From Malachius bipustulatus (lineage: Eukaryota > Arthropoda > Insecta > Coleoptera > Melyridae): a stretch of DNA of 64,000 nt. Positions 22,756 to 34,020 of this stretch are shown piece by piece. The stretch spans positions 17,732,001-17,796,000 of the forward strand of contig OU342631.1 of NCBI GenBank assembly GCA_910589415.1, given 5' to 3'. Under the pieces are notes generated by a model. That model did no database searches. It saw only the letters and a program-made list of their open reading frames with translations, and was not told the DNA's origin. The number at the start of each line of letters is the position of its first letter. Within the stretch, counting starts at the first letter, position 1. Made by a program: the position numbers and the translations under genes.

Positions 22756-25752
22756 ATGTCGGACACTTCGGACGAGACGATAAAATCTGACAGACTGAAC
22801 GACAAAGAAGAGAACATTTGCAGGGACTTTGCTCGCGGTCTCTGCGAGAGAAAGTACTGCAAATTCAAGCACGAACAAGAGCACAAGATTTTAAATTTCT
22901 GTCACGATTACCAGAACAGCGTCTGTCCCAGGCCGAATTGCAAGTGAGTTGGTTTATTTGCGTGGATTTCGTGTTTGCTATTTATTTATTTATTTATTTA
23001 TTATTTGATGAAGGTTCATCCATTGTACGACGGAAGAAGTTGAGCTTTATAAGAGAACCGGTGAAATGTCGAATCAAATAATCGCCGAGGCGACCAGGAA
23101 AAATCAGCTTTTCGGTAGCACCCCGATATGCAACCAGTACAGAAGCGGACAGTGCAGGTATTTTTTTGGTTCTTTTTCTGTCAAGTTATTCGGCGAGATT
23201 TGTAAAATTTGATCTCGAATCGACAGGAGGACTTATTGCAAGTATCGACACCTGACAAAGGAAGAAGAAGAGACGGAGATAAGGGAGCTTATACAGAGCA
23301 ACACTCAGAGGAAACATGTGCCGGTCGCGGTGCCTGCTTCTAATGGAAACACGGAACCATTACAACCGATCCAGTTTTTCACTATCAAAGGTACTTGACT
23401 TTTTTATTACTCTTCCGAGCTTAGAGCTTTTTTTAACCCCTTATGTGGGGCTGGGAACATATGAGACAAGGTATGTCTCTTCAAAGCTACATATTCTGCT
23501 TTAGATATGATTCTGGATTACATATACCTATCAGGACTGATATAACATATGAATTACCTACATGGAAGCAATTTTTATTGAAGAAATTAGATTGCTCTGG
23601 TTCATTTCATTGGCAGTACTCTTGAAGTTTGTATCTCAGTAAATGAGCACAAACTTATCTTAACAATTTTTTTTATATCAAATTTTATAGTTTTTTTTTA
23701 AACACACTAATGGGCAAACAATATTTACTACTACTACCAAATTTTTTTATTTATTTTTTTTATAATTCTCATTATTAGGTTTTCAAAGAACCAATCTGAC
23801 CGACTTTGAAGAATGCTCCCCGCCCCTGCCGAAACGTCGTCTCATATCTCAGGAGGCCGACCTGATCTCGAGCCCGTCTCACGGCTTCAAGGGCTACTTC
23901 GCCGGCAACCCGCCGCCGCCGATCGTTTCCAGGATGGACGCCAGGACGATAATGCTCGAGGAGGAGAACAGCCTGCTGCACAAGGAGATCGCCCAGCTCA
24001 AGAGGCAGGTTTCCGATCTGACGGCGACTAACGAGTTCCTGCTCGACCAGAACGCTAACCTGCGCGTCTCTGGTAAGAGGAACGGTCAGGTCACAATGCC
24101 GGCCGTGTCCATCACCAACACGGGGAACAACGCCGCTCCCCAGCAGCAGGTCATAAGGACCGTGACCGCCAGCGTCGCCACCGTGCCGGTATCGATCGCC
24201 ACGGTGTCTACCTGCAATCAGATGTCTGGGAACCCGTCTATTTCGATCGCCGGCGTTCCAACGGCCACCGTCAGCATAGCACAACCAGCCGGTCAGATTC
24301 TCGCACCGCATAACCAGCAGATATTCGGTAAGTGGTTTGCAGGCTAGGGTTGGATAAAATCTTTCAAAGCAGTATTTTAATATGAACATGGCCTATAATA
24401 GTCAAGTTCCCCATTTCACAATCATAAATTCAAGAAGTGAGGATTTTTTATTAAAGAAGTGATTTTTTATTAAAGCTATATGTTAATAACCACCTTACAG
24501 AAATTACTGTAATAATTTTTCACGTGGTTCGCTTCCAACCACAGGCAACATGCCCTGTAAGTCATAATGATCCCGATAAATTAATTTAAAATAATTTACC
24601 TAAATGGTTTGATTCTGTCTCTGTTCGGCACATTCGTTTTTTTATACGCTTGGTGATTTCTCTGACTGATGAATTGAAAAACAGCAACTACCTACTTGAG
24701 TTTGTTAACACGCGAAAACCAAGTTAAAAAATTTAATTGTTTGAGTACTGCTGATGCCTGTCAGCTTGTCATTTCGGCCCACAGCCTTGCTGGAAAGGCT
24801 AATATAAATCAACTTTTTGATATTTAAACTCTAGCTTGAAATGGGACATGGGACATGGGCTTGTTTTGTCATCTGAGTGTTCTCTTAAAACAGATTGAGA
24901 AGGTATCGTAGAATGAAATGTTGTATTGAAGCATTGATAATAATTTTTTTTATCCCCGCAGTAACAACGAACCCGACGACTCAGCTTGGAATACCGAACA
25001 GTTCGCAAGCGCAGCTGGCCATTGCCCAGCAAAATTTGGCCACCAATCTGGCCCAGCAAGCTCAAGCGCAGCCGCAGTTGACTTCCCAGGCCCAGCAGTT
25101 GGCTTTGGCGACCAGCTCTCAACAGTTGACATCTCAGGCCGTCATGGCGACCCAGCAGCAATTAGCTCTGGCAGCTCGAGGTCCTCAAATCACCCTCACC
25201 AGCACTCCTCAACAGTTGAACGCTCAGTTGACATCCCAGGCTCAGCAACTGGCTAATCAGCAGTTGACTAATCAGGCTCAGCAGCTAGCGAACCAGCAGT
25301 TGACGAACCAAGCTCAGCAGCTAGCGAATCAGCAGCTAACGAATCAGGCCCAGCAGCTAGCGAACCAGCAACTGACGAATCAGGCCCAGCAGCTAGCGAA
25401 CCAGCAGCTAACGAATCAGGCCCAGCAATTGGCGAATCAACAGTTGACGTCTCAGGCCCAGCAGTTGGCAAATCAACAGTTGACGTCTCAGGCCCAGCAG
25501 TTGGCCCTGGCGAGCACACAGGCTTTGGCGAACGGGGCAACCGCCCAGATAGCCGTGGCGAGCCTCCCGCAGCAGTTGACCCTCTCGAGTGCCGGGCAGC
25601 AGCTTCTGGCCGCCACTCAGAGCCAGCAGATCGAGTTGCACAGAAGCAACCAGATGGCGTCTCAAACGATGGCAATGTCTCAGAATGCCACTCAGCCTCT
25701 CGTCTCGTACCCGATTATGGCTCAGAATATTAATCACGCTTTGGCGCATTGA
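22756..25752 (+). CDS. ZC3H10: Zinc finger CCCH domain-containing protein 10-like
   Basis: RNA-binding CCCH protein. Mammalian ZC3H10 is implicated in microRNA processing and mitochondrial gene control; function in insects is uncertain. Exons 22756-22943, 23014-23157, 23227-23390, 23779-24327 and 24962-25752 give 611 residues in continuous phase. Three CX7CX4CX3H fingers: CRDFARGLCERKYCKFKH (about 22-39), CHDYQNSVCPRPNCKFIH (about 50-67) and CNQYRSGQCRRTYCKYRH (about 102-119). A leucine-zipper-like coil follows (MLEEENSLLHKEIAQLKRQV). The long C-terminus is Thr/Val/Ala-rich and then Gln-rich, with a 12-residue tandem repeat. It is longer than the roughly 430-residue mammalian protein because of this tail. 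Starting at MSDTSDET places the ATG just after a splice acceptor. AATAAA at 26184 is the likely poly(A) signal. Confidence 0.92.
25225..25512 (+). repeat. 36-bp coding minisatellite (QLTNQAQQLANQ), eight units
   Basis: Inside the last ZC3H10 exon, eight head-to-tail units encode QL-T-(N/S)-QAQQLANQ. The six central ones are almost identical in protein; the last trails into QLALA. Synonymous differences between units show it is not a very recent slip. Similar looser Gln/Ala/Leu words flank it on both sides. Confidence 0.92.
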
Positions 25753-27004
25753 TTTGAGGGAGATTTTTGGGAAAGAATGTTTGTATTGATGTTTTGAAAA
25801 AAAAACTTTTCATTGTGTCTCGATTTTCAGGGTTTAATTATTGAATGTAGGATAATTATTATTACTTTACCGCAAGTAAATATCAACCAGTTATATATTA
25901 ACTTTAGTGTTAATCTAATTGTTTCGAAAGACTGTCGTTCATTCATTATCATTAGTGATACGTATAGTTTGTTATATTTTTAGAAGTGCATTTGGTGTAT
26001 ATCTTCCATTGATTCGATTTAGGTTTTTCGTATTTATAAATTGTTGTTAAAATGAAAGACAACTGTTCGTGCGTAGTGCTTATTTAGAGTTACATAGGTT
26101 TACTTATTATTATGTAGAGAGGAAGTAAAAACGTATTTACATTTGAAAATATAACTTTTCTAGTATTTGTAATGTAAAAATGTAATAAAAGTGGTTGTGA
26201 GTGCAAATATAAAGCAATTATTTTTATTAATTAGAACTCAATCATGTAACTTGTGATTTAATGTTAATTATTGGGAAGGTTCATTATTGTAGAAAATTAT
26301 ATTAGTAAGTGTAATGAGTAATTTATTTTTATTGGTATGATAGAGATGCAGTTATAGGTCTACAATATACTTAATCATTAAAAAATGTGGAAATAAGGTT
26401 TGTTAGTTATTATTGAAGACCCATAACTATAACACCAGTCAGTTATTATTGCTGAATAAGTCTTTTGATAAATTTCTTATCATCAAACAAAAACTTTCCC
26501 TAGAACTAGCACTCTAGAACTTTCTCTAGAATTCTGAAACTCCTGATGATGAGAACTACACTAGTTAATTTTATAACAGATGTATGATGATCTCCTGGAC
26601 AGATACACAGCTTGAGATATGTACTATTTATTATAAAGAGCACTCCTGAAATTCAGTCATTGGCAACAGTAAGCTTCAGTGGTCGTTGCTAGAAGTGTTT
26701 TTCTGGATATTATAATATGCGGGAAAAGAAGCATCCTATTCTCCAGAAATCTTTATTGAATGACTGGAATACACTGACAAGATCAGGCGGCTGCATGTGG
26801 AAATATATTATGATAGTACAAGGTAGTGAATAATTTTTTATTTTGTGTTTTAAAATTGTATAATTAATAATAAGTGATTATATTTATAAAACAAAGAATT
26901 GAGCGAATAAATAAGCCACTCTTCTACACGAACAAAATACAACATTAAAAATATAGAAAGATTCACGCCCAATTCAAGTATTTGTATATAATTGTAGCGT
27001 TACG
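25753..27004 (+). other. ZC3H10 3' UTR and following gap
   Basis: AT-rich 3' UTR with AATAAA at 26184-26189 (about 430 nt after the stop) as the best poly(A) signal. The rest is AT-rich with no gene or clear repeat. Confidence 0.5.
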
Positions 27005-28736
27005 GTTCCAAAGGGGGTAATTGCTAAAATTTAAAAAACATTTGTACACCAATAGCTTCTAAGTACCATCGCCGTGTTTCTATAAAGGTAGCAAGTGCCT
27101 TGCATTTGTTCTATTAATGTTTAGTAAGCGTCAAACATGGCACTTGGCTATACTGCCGTTTTAGTTGAAAAGGGCGTATCTGCAGTTTTACCTGTTTTCA
27201 GCTTAAAAGTGCATTTCATACTGTTCATTCCAATCTAACTAATTTTTAAATCAGCTTGGCCGTATCTACACAAATAATGCGATAAAATAGCGAAATAGGA
27301 TGGGCGTATATGAAATTCTGCAGGAGATTTTAGTTGAAAAAGTCGTATGTGGTATTTTTAGTGTAATAAGGCATATCTGTGTTAAATTAAGTACACATGC
27401 GCCTCTTTGAACTAAAAAATCCACTTGACAACATGCAGTTATGCAACTTCATACATGATTCGGTCACATACAACCTCGCTTATTGAGTATTTCTTTAGCA
27501 GATTTTTGGTTTTCCTAAATTTATTTAGATCGAATGACATAAAAGATAATATGGCAGCTATGAGAAGAACAAAAGTTGACTAAAGGAACTCTTGGATCTA
27601 GTCGTCTTTGGAATCTTTTTATGTAAAATAGATACCTAGCACTTAAAAAGCACTGTGTTTAATAATATGTGGATAATCTCCCATATTTGGGTAGGTTTTG
27701 TAAAAACAATTTGAAAAATAACTATAAACATTTTTCGCTGAGGCACCCCTATCTCTTGAATTTGGGGGATGAAAATCAATTGTTTGCAATAACTTTTTTA
27801 TTAGTTGATCGATTTTGATAAATTGTGGTTTAATTTTGTATTATTTTGAACTATTTAAATAAGTGTTTTCTAATCTTTGATAGCACTTACTCATACATAG
27901 ACCTCGGGGTTAAACTTCCAGTAATTCACGTGAAAGAAAAAATATAAAGATAGGTATAGGTACCTACCTAGTAATCTTACAAATTATTATTAAGATAATA
28001 ATAATAAATTTACTTGTTATTTGATATTTCGTCAAATTTAATCAAATTTGAAAAACTTCTTGCATCTTTCACTTATTGAAAATAAATTAATCCAATCGTC
28101 AGCGCCGGATTACAGATTTGCAGCGCCCTAGGCTAATTAAATAACAGCGCCCCTTTTTAGTTGAATTTTAGTAATTGTCGCCCTCTCCCCTCTTATGGAA
28201 AAATCTCTATCTAAGGAATGGCAAAGAGCAATTTTTTGTATGTAAAATTAGACATTAATAGAAAGAAATGTGTAGGTAGGTATTTCATTAGGTAAATTCT
28301 GCTGCGCTTTTTGTGAGTAAATTATGTCAAAGATATGCTAGCATTATAGAGTCCAACCGGGGGGTTGATGGAAAGATGGGGGTTCGGGGGTTCCCCCCCG
28401 AGGAAATTTTGGAAAAAACAAGTGCGAAAATGTTAATCACACTATAAGGAATAACTGCATTTATACTGTTAGCTATACATTTTTGCATTACGTTCAAGCA
28501 TTGGAAAGGTCCGCCGGATAATATATAGAGTTGAATGGAAGTTAGGTTAGAGCCACCATCTGGTTTTAATATGGCCAAAGCCTTCGTTGTTCGATATCAT
28601 CAATTCAAGAACCAAGACATGCATATGTGTCACGAATTTTTCAAGAAAAGGAAAATAGTATAGAACTCTAGGTACCTACTTTTATTATAGAAGAACATGA
28701 ATCAGGTTCGGCGTTCCGCGGGTAGTCTGTACAGGC

Positions 28737-29385
28737 CAGAGCCGTTCTAAGATATTTGGGGCCTATGGGCCACTGAAAGTAATGCGCCTTTTTTTTCTCA
28801 GATGAAATGCGTAAAGGATAGCTAACGCTGGGAATAAGCCAATGACGACTGATGGATTATACAAATAAGTTAGTGCAGAATGAATTCTAAATAATTTAAC
28901 ACTACCTAGTTATGTTTGTCGGACTCCAAAGAAAATGCGCAGCAAGCGAAATTATTTTCAATGTTAAAAGTTACGCAATTTCCCACTTACTTAGTTAAGC
29001 ATGTAGGTACTGAGATGTGAAAACTATAATAACTAAGGGCCGGTTGTTCGTACGTCAGTTAAAATTTTTGAGATAACTACTGATTTTAAATTGCAAATTT
29101 TGAAAATACGGCGAATATAATTAATGATCTTGTATTTTTAATCAGTAATTAACTCTTCTTAAAGCGAGCAGAATTCATTTTCAGAAATATCAGACCAATG
29201 GTTTGATAATACAGGGCATTTTAAAATCAGTAGTTATCTCAAAATTGTTAACTGACGTACGAACAACCGGCCCTAAGTGACTAATAAATAATCACAAAAA
29301 ATATTATACTTCAATAAAAACATCCGCCACCAAAAGGCTTGCGCCCCTTGCCTACAGCCCTATTAATGTGGTTAGAAAGGCCCTG
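28737..29385. mobile_element. Second hAT-like fragment nested inside the first
   Basis: Left tip CAGAGCCGTTCTAAG and right tip gttagaaaggccctg (complement CAGGGCCTTTCTAAC) are imperfect inverted repeats with hAT-style CAG starts. Flanking 8-mers do not match, so the target duplication is lost or the ends are misjudged. The interior contains the Harbinger-like MITE at 29037-29273. Confidence 0.5.
29037..29273. mobile_element. Harbinger-like MITE, TAA target site
   Basis: 237 bp with long near-exact inverted ends GGGCCGGTTGTTCGTACGTC / gacgtacgaacaaccggccc, followed inward by agttaa...gagataactactgatttt and its complement. TAA is present on both sides (29034-29036, 29274-29276). Innermost of a four-level nest. 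Confidence 0.88.
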
Positions 29386-30970
29386 ATTATGTAATATTGT
29401 GAAAAGTTGCCCAGGATCCTGCACGCGCCCCCTGCCTCCTTGGCTATACTACCCACCCAGTAATTAATTTTATCATGATATTTTGATAATTTTTGTTATT
29501 GTTATGAATTAAGATGTTTTTTTTTCCTGCCCGCCGCCCTATGAACTTGCCGCCTGCGTGCGAGCAGTAGGTAGGTATTATATTATCCTAACTCGGAAAT
29601 GTATATTTCATTATTTTTAGTACCTAAGTATTTACGCATTTACACAGTTACAAATTTTAAGGGCGCCTCCGGCGCCCCACCAAGCTTTGCGCCCCTAGGC
29701 TACAGCCTAGGTAGCCTTGTGGGTAATCCGGCGCTGCGAATCGTTGACTGTATCGAAATAAATCAAAATACATTTTTTATGTAAAAAATATCAAACCAAA
29801 CAGAAAGTTAACCTTTAAAATTTATAATAATCGCTATTTCTATGTTTTTTTTTCTAGTAAATGATGGGGTTGTTTCCCACCGAGGTCTATGTATAATGTT
29901 ACCAAATCTTAGTAAACGCTATCCTAAATAATACAAGATTAAACCAAAAAATTTACAAAATTGGTCGACCAATAAAAAAGTTATTGCAACAAATTGATTT
30001 TCATTCAACTTCAAGAGGAAGACTCTTTGTAGGGGTGCCTCGGAAAAAAATATTTATAGCTCTTGTTCAAATTATTTTTAAAAAAATCCACCCAAATACG
30101 GAAGATTACCCATATATTATGGGACATGTGTATATAATATCTCCTTTGTTTGTCGTTGTTCATAACAAGACAGTCAATATAATTATTATCAAATTAAATC
30201 TGTTAGATCAGTTCATGTAGATATGCCTTTTTCCGTTATCTATCTTCTTCAATTTTTTAGAATAATGGGCGTAACTATCAAATATCAGCTTTAAACTGTT
30301 TTGTCAGATTTTGTATCTACACTACTAAAAAACTTGCAATAAAGTATTGGCATGCCATGAAAATCAATTTGTTGCCTCAAACGTTAAGGATGGCATATTG
30401 AGAAATCTTAAATTTCAATTTTCTCAAAACTGTATTTTTGCAGATACGCCCTAATCAATTAAAACGGCAGTATATCTCCAATTGATGTAATTTGTTTGAC
30501 ACTTTTATCAATATCTTTGAAAGATGACTGGCACTTACCCCCTTTGGAACGACTACACTACAGTTTGCTATTTTAACTCTTTCCCTAATTTTTCCAAACT
30601 TTGACTGTGATAGTGATCGTCTTTCTTTCTTGTAGGCTAGTTCTTAGACAAAATTCCTTTGTGTTGCAAATTATTTATGGGTTTTCTCTTTCTAGAATTC
30701 ACATAGATTTATTAGGGTACCTTTATGTAGGCTGAATGATGCTAGGTATATAGAAAATACATTGGGGGGAAGATAGATATATCATGGTGATGCGCATTAA
30801 GAGAAGATGGAGAATCTGTACGTTGTCATATTGAAACGGAAATTCACGAAACCACAACAATTTGTAATTTGTGTCACGACAAATTAATAAAAATCGACAG
30901 GTTAGACAACATGGCTGACAAGTAAGTCAACTGGGATCGCCTTCTCTTTTGCATGAAATAAGTTGTCTTA

Positions 30971-31948
30971 AGGTATGTTTCCACCAAAGGAACATTGAGG
31001 AACTTTTATGTTTCTGTTTTTGAAAATGTTTTACAAAGTTTCTGAATGTTCCACTCGGTTTCTGTTCCAATTTCAGATTGTTCCTTCTTGTCGCCGGTTT
31101 CCATTTCGAGCGGTTAACTTCAAAGGAAAATCAGCAACATAGGGAAACAGAAACAAGTTGCTGCTTGTCGCCGTCTTGGTGGAAGCGAATAAGGAACATA
31201 ATTTTTTTTAGTAAACTTTATGACACGTGCTGCGCCTGCCTAGTGCCTTGATGACTGTCTTGAACTTTCGATGTGTAAAAAGAATGCCGCCGTCTACTGC
31301 GTGGTTCAACGAATTAGTTGTTGAAATTAATCGATAATTACAAGTTGCACGAGTGTTTGTGGAACGCAAAGAACATAAAATATTAATGCAGGAATACAAA
31401 ACATGATGCGTGGGTCACACTGGCAGAAAAAACAGGAAAAAATGTAGCAGAAGTTAAGAGGAAAATTAAAAATATTTTTTGAAATTTTGGACACTACCAT
31501 TGGTTATTCTTCCCGAGCATAAATCGTATTTCTTGAGGACGCTAAGCAACTGTGCTACACCAAAGTCATCTCTTTCTTGCAGACTCGGCTTTACCCAGCA
31601 TTTATGTTTTCTTTTCCGCCGCTTTTTGGTAGATAATACATTGTATGCCGCCGCCGCTAAATGCAATTTCATCTTTTCTCTTCATATTATTCTACTATAA
31701 AATAATTATAAACAAAGTAAACGTTTTAATTTACACTTCCACGTCAATGGAAACATTGGGTTCAGTGGAAACACGGTGTTGCCCTAAGTTGCTGTTGCCA
31801 CAAACAACAAGCGACTTCCGGCGACTTAGTTGCTTCAGTGGAAACGATAAGTTTATGTATGTTCCTGAAAGTTTCTTGTTTATAGAAACAAGACGAAACT
31901 TGTGGCTACATAAAAGTTCCTCAAAGTTCCTTTGGTGGAAACATACCT
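30971..31948. mobile_element. PIF/Harbinger element with AGGTATGTTTCC ends, TTA target
   Basis: Inverted ends AGGTATGTTTCCACCAAAGG and cctttggtggaaacatacct, flanked by TTA on both sides (30968-30970, 31949-31951); 978 bp. It encloses a fragment resembling the start of a Harbinger transposase on the minus strand. Confidence 0.82.
31466..31672 (-). pseudogene. Harbinger transposase N-terminal remnant
   Basis: A 68-codon frame with STKKRRKRKHKCWVKPSLQE followed by RDDFGVAQLLSVLKKYD. This matches the pattern seen near the start of PIF/Harbinger nucleases (a basic KRRKRR-like run, W-V-(R/K)-P, then RxxxGxxxxLLxxL). The catalytic DDE part is absent, so the copy is non-functional. It lies within the element at 30971-31948, supporting that element's classification. 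Confidence 0.6.
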
Positions 31949-32242
31949 TTATACTTTACATCGTTTACTTAAAATTGGAAATTACGTTAAGGTATAGGAT
32001 GACGGAAGTGTCTGAGCTCTATCAATCATTTGCTGGAGTTGGGTTATGTCTCTTTTTTAGTTTTATGATAATGAACAGGACATTGTTGCCAGATCTCGAT
32101 TTTTGCTATTCTCTAGTGCGCGCCTACACTTGCGTAAGCAGTAGGTATATCCATGAAAATTTAAAAACATAAAACACAAAAATTAACAAATTAAATCCTT
32201 TAATATTATAATACATATCTTACATAATTATGAGATAACATA

Positions 32243-33431
32243 CAGGGTGTCCCAATATTCCATGGACATGGAGCAACCACAGATTACTGAGGTAAAAAAA
32301 ACTCGCTCGGACCAAACTTATCTCTATACCAAAGTGCTTCGTTTGTCCGTTAGAGGGCTTCAAAGTCTTTTGAAAATTTTAGTTTTTTTGAAATAGCTCA
32401 AAGTCGGCTCATTCTAATTCGATGAAATTTGGTAGGTAAATTTCTTATTAAAAGTACTAACTTCTGATGTACATGATAATTTGAGGAAAACCCGGGAAGG
32501 GGTGAAACTACCCCTACCCTCCACTAAAATCGATCGTAATTGTTGATAGGGTAGCAGGAACGCTGTTCATGTTTTTTTGTTTGAAAGATACATCGTTTTA
32601 GCCCATTTTTGGTCTCCTACAAAAATCTGTATCTTTCCGAGGTGCTATGTGATAAAAATAATTAGTCGATGATAACTAAATTTTTATTTCATTCTTTTAA
32701 TTTGAAATCAAATTTTCAATTGTCAGGTGATTATTTTATCTAATCTCATAAAAGATGCTCGATGTGGGCGCCGGTTTCGACCCTAGAAAGTTCCATCCTG
32801 CGCAAAAAAATGATTTTAACTTTTCTTGGAACCTCGTCGTTTTGCAAACTGTTTACTGCGTTTGAAAAAAACCGTTTGCAAACACCTGAAAAAAAACCGA
32901 ACCATAATAAACATCTTTTATGAGATTAGATCAAAATAATCACCTGACAATTGAAAATTTGATTTCAAATTAAAAGGATGAAATAAAATTTTGGTTAGGT
33001 ATCATCGACTAATTTATTTTATCACATAGCACCTCGGAAAGATACAGATTTTTGTAGGAGACCAAAAATGGGCTAAAACGATGTATCTTTCAAACAAAAA
33101 AACATGAACAGCGTTCCTGCTATCCTATCAACAATTACGATCGATTTTAGTGGAGGGTAGGGGTAGTTTCACCCCTTCCCGGGTTTTCGTCAAATTATCA
33201 TGTACATCAGAAGTTAGTACTTTTAATAAGAAATTTACCTACCAAATTTCATCGAATTGGAATGAGCCGACTTTGAGCTATTTCAAAAAAACTAAAATTT
33301 TCAAAAGACTTTGAAGCCCTCTAACGGACAAACGAAGCACTTTGGTATAGAGATAAGTTTGGTCCGAGCGAGTTTTTTTTACCTCAGTAATCTGTGGTTG
33401 CTCCATGTCCATGGAATATTGGGACACCCTG
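32243..33431. mobile_element. 1189-bp hairpin element, copy 1, TA target
   Basis: Arms 32243-32757 and 32912-33431 are near-exact inverted repeats around a 154-bp unique spacer. The tips read CAGGGTGTCCCAATATTCC, flanked by TA on each side, a target site of the Tc1/mariner group. The arms differ at scattered positions (for example gtagcagg against gatagcagg), which allows orientation to be read. Copy 2 at 55700-56888 is the reverse complement, including every arm difference I checked. No coding capacity seen. Confidence 0.92.
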
Positions 33432-34020
33432 TATAACTGGAAGCAGACAGTCAAAGCAAGACTATCTCAAATAAAAAAAGATTTGATCCATCCTTCCCTT
33501 TATAACAAAACTAAACCTGTCTCCAATTATTAATAAAATTATTATACAAGTTGAAGTTATAAAACTATGTCTAAGCAATCTGTCATTATAGTAACATTAG
33601 TTAGTTTTTTTTTTTTGCATTCACATAAATAAGAATAATTTTCCTCTCTTGATCTTAATAGGGTTTGAAAGAGGAAACATAATTTGGTGCATCAAAGCTG
33701 CACATTTGCAGTTAATTTTCTTAGAAAGCTCGGAGTCCTGCAGCTTTTGTATCTTACATAATATGAATAATAATATGAAGTATTTAGAGATGGGCCATCT
33801 ATAAGAGAAATAATAATTAATATTTATTCAGCTCTAAACATGCACGAGTATAAAATCTTTCAATCATTTTGAGTATCACAATTTTGGACAACGTCGTAAA
33901 TTTATTCACTCAAATTAATAATTTGACATTACATTTTTTTACATTATTTAATAAAACCCATCTCTAAACCACTAACCAAATTCAGATTGATAATAAGAGT
34001 TTTGTAGCACCAAGGGAATC
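33432..34020. other. Region downstream of IST1
   Basis: Holds the IST1 3' UTR (minus strand). AATAAA hexamers on the minus strand at 33901-33906 and 33823-33828 are candidate poly(A) signals. Otherwise nothing seen. Confidence 0.5.

Larger units (their letters stand above)
28100..29736. mobile_element. hAT-like element with CAGCGCCGGATTA ends
   Basis: Inverted tips CAGCGCCGGATTAC and gtaatccggcgctg fit the CAGNG start of hAT elements. The flanks ccaatcgt (28092-28099) and cgaatcgt (29737-29744) agree at 7 of 8 bases, the 8-bp duplication expected of hAT. 1637 bp including a further insertion. No intact transposase. Confidence 0.78.
27005..30550. mobile_element. Large inverted-repeat element hosting nested insertions
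   Basis: Matching inverted tips GTTCCAAAGGGGGTAA at 27005 and ttaccccctttggaac ending at 30550. The arms continue inward in parts. One block is tatactgccgttttagttga / tcaattaaaacggcagtata. Another, near 27690-27910 and 29880-30120, shares gaggcacccct, gcaataacttttttatt and catagacctcgg. The middle is occupied by a hAT-like insertion at 28100-29736. Phrases resembling gggcgtatctgcag recur several times within the arms. No transposase recognised; family unknown. Confidence 0.7.

Noticed and set aside
23775..24389. 204-codon open frame antisense to ZC3H10 exon 4
   Set aside because: Shadow of the GC-rich sense exon; its Arg/Gly/Asp-rich text is typical of antisense reading.
28327..28578. 83-codon minus-strand frame inside the hAT-like element
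   Set aside because: No hAT transposase motif could be recognised; treated as element filler.
31645..32172. 175-codon plus-strand frame near the Harbinger element
   Set aside because: It runs across the element's right boundary and antisense to its transposase remnant; no domain seen.
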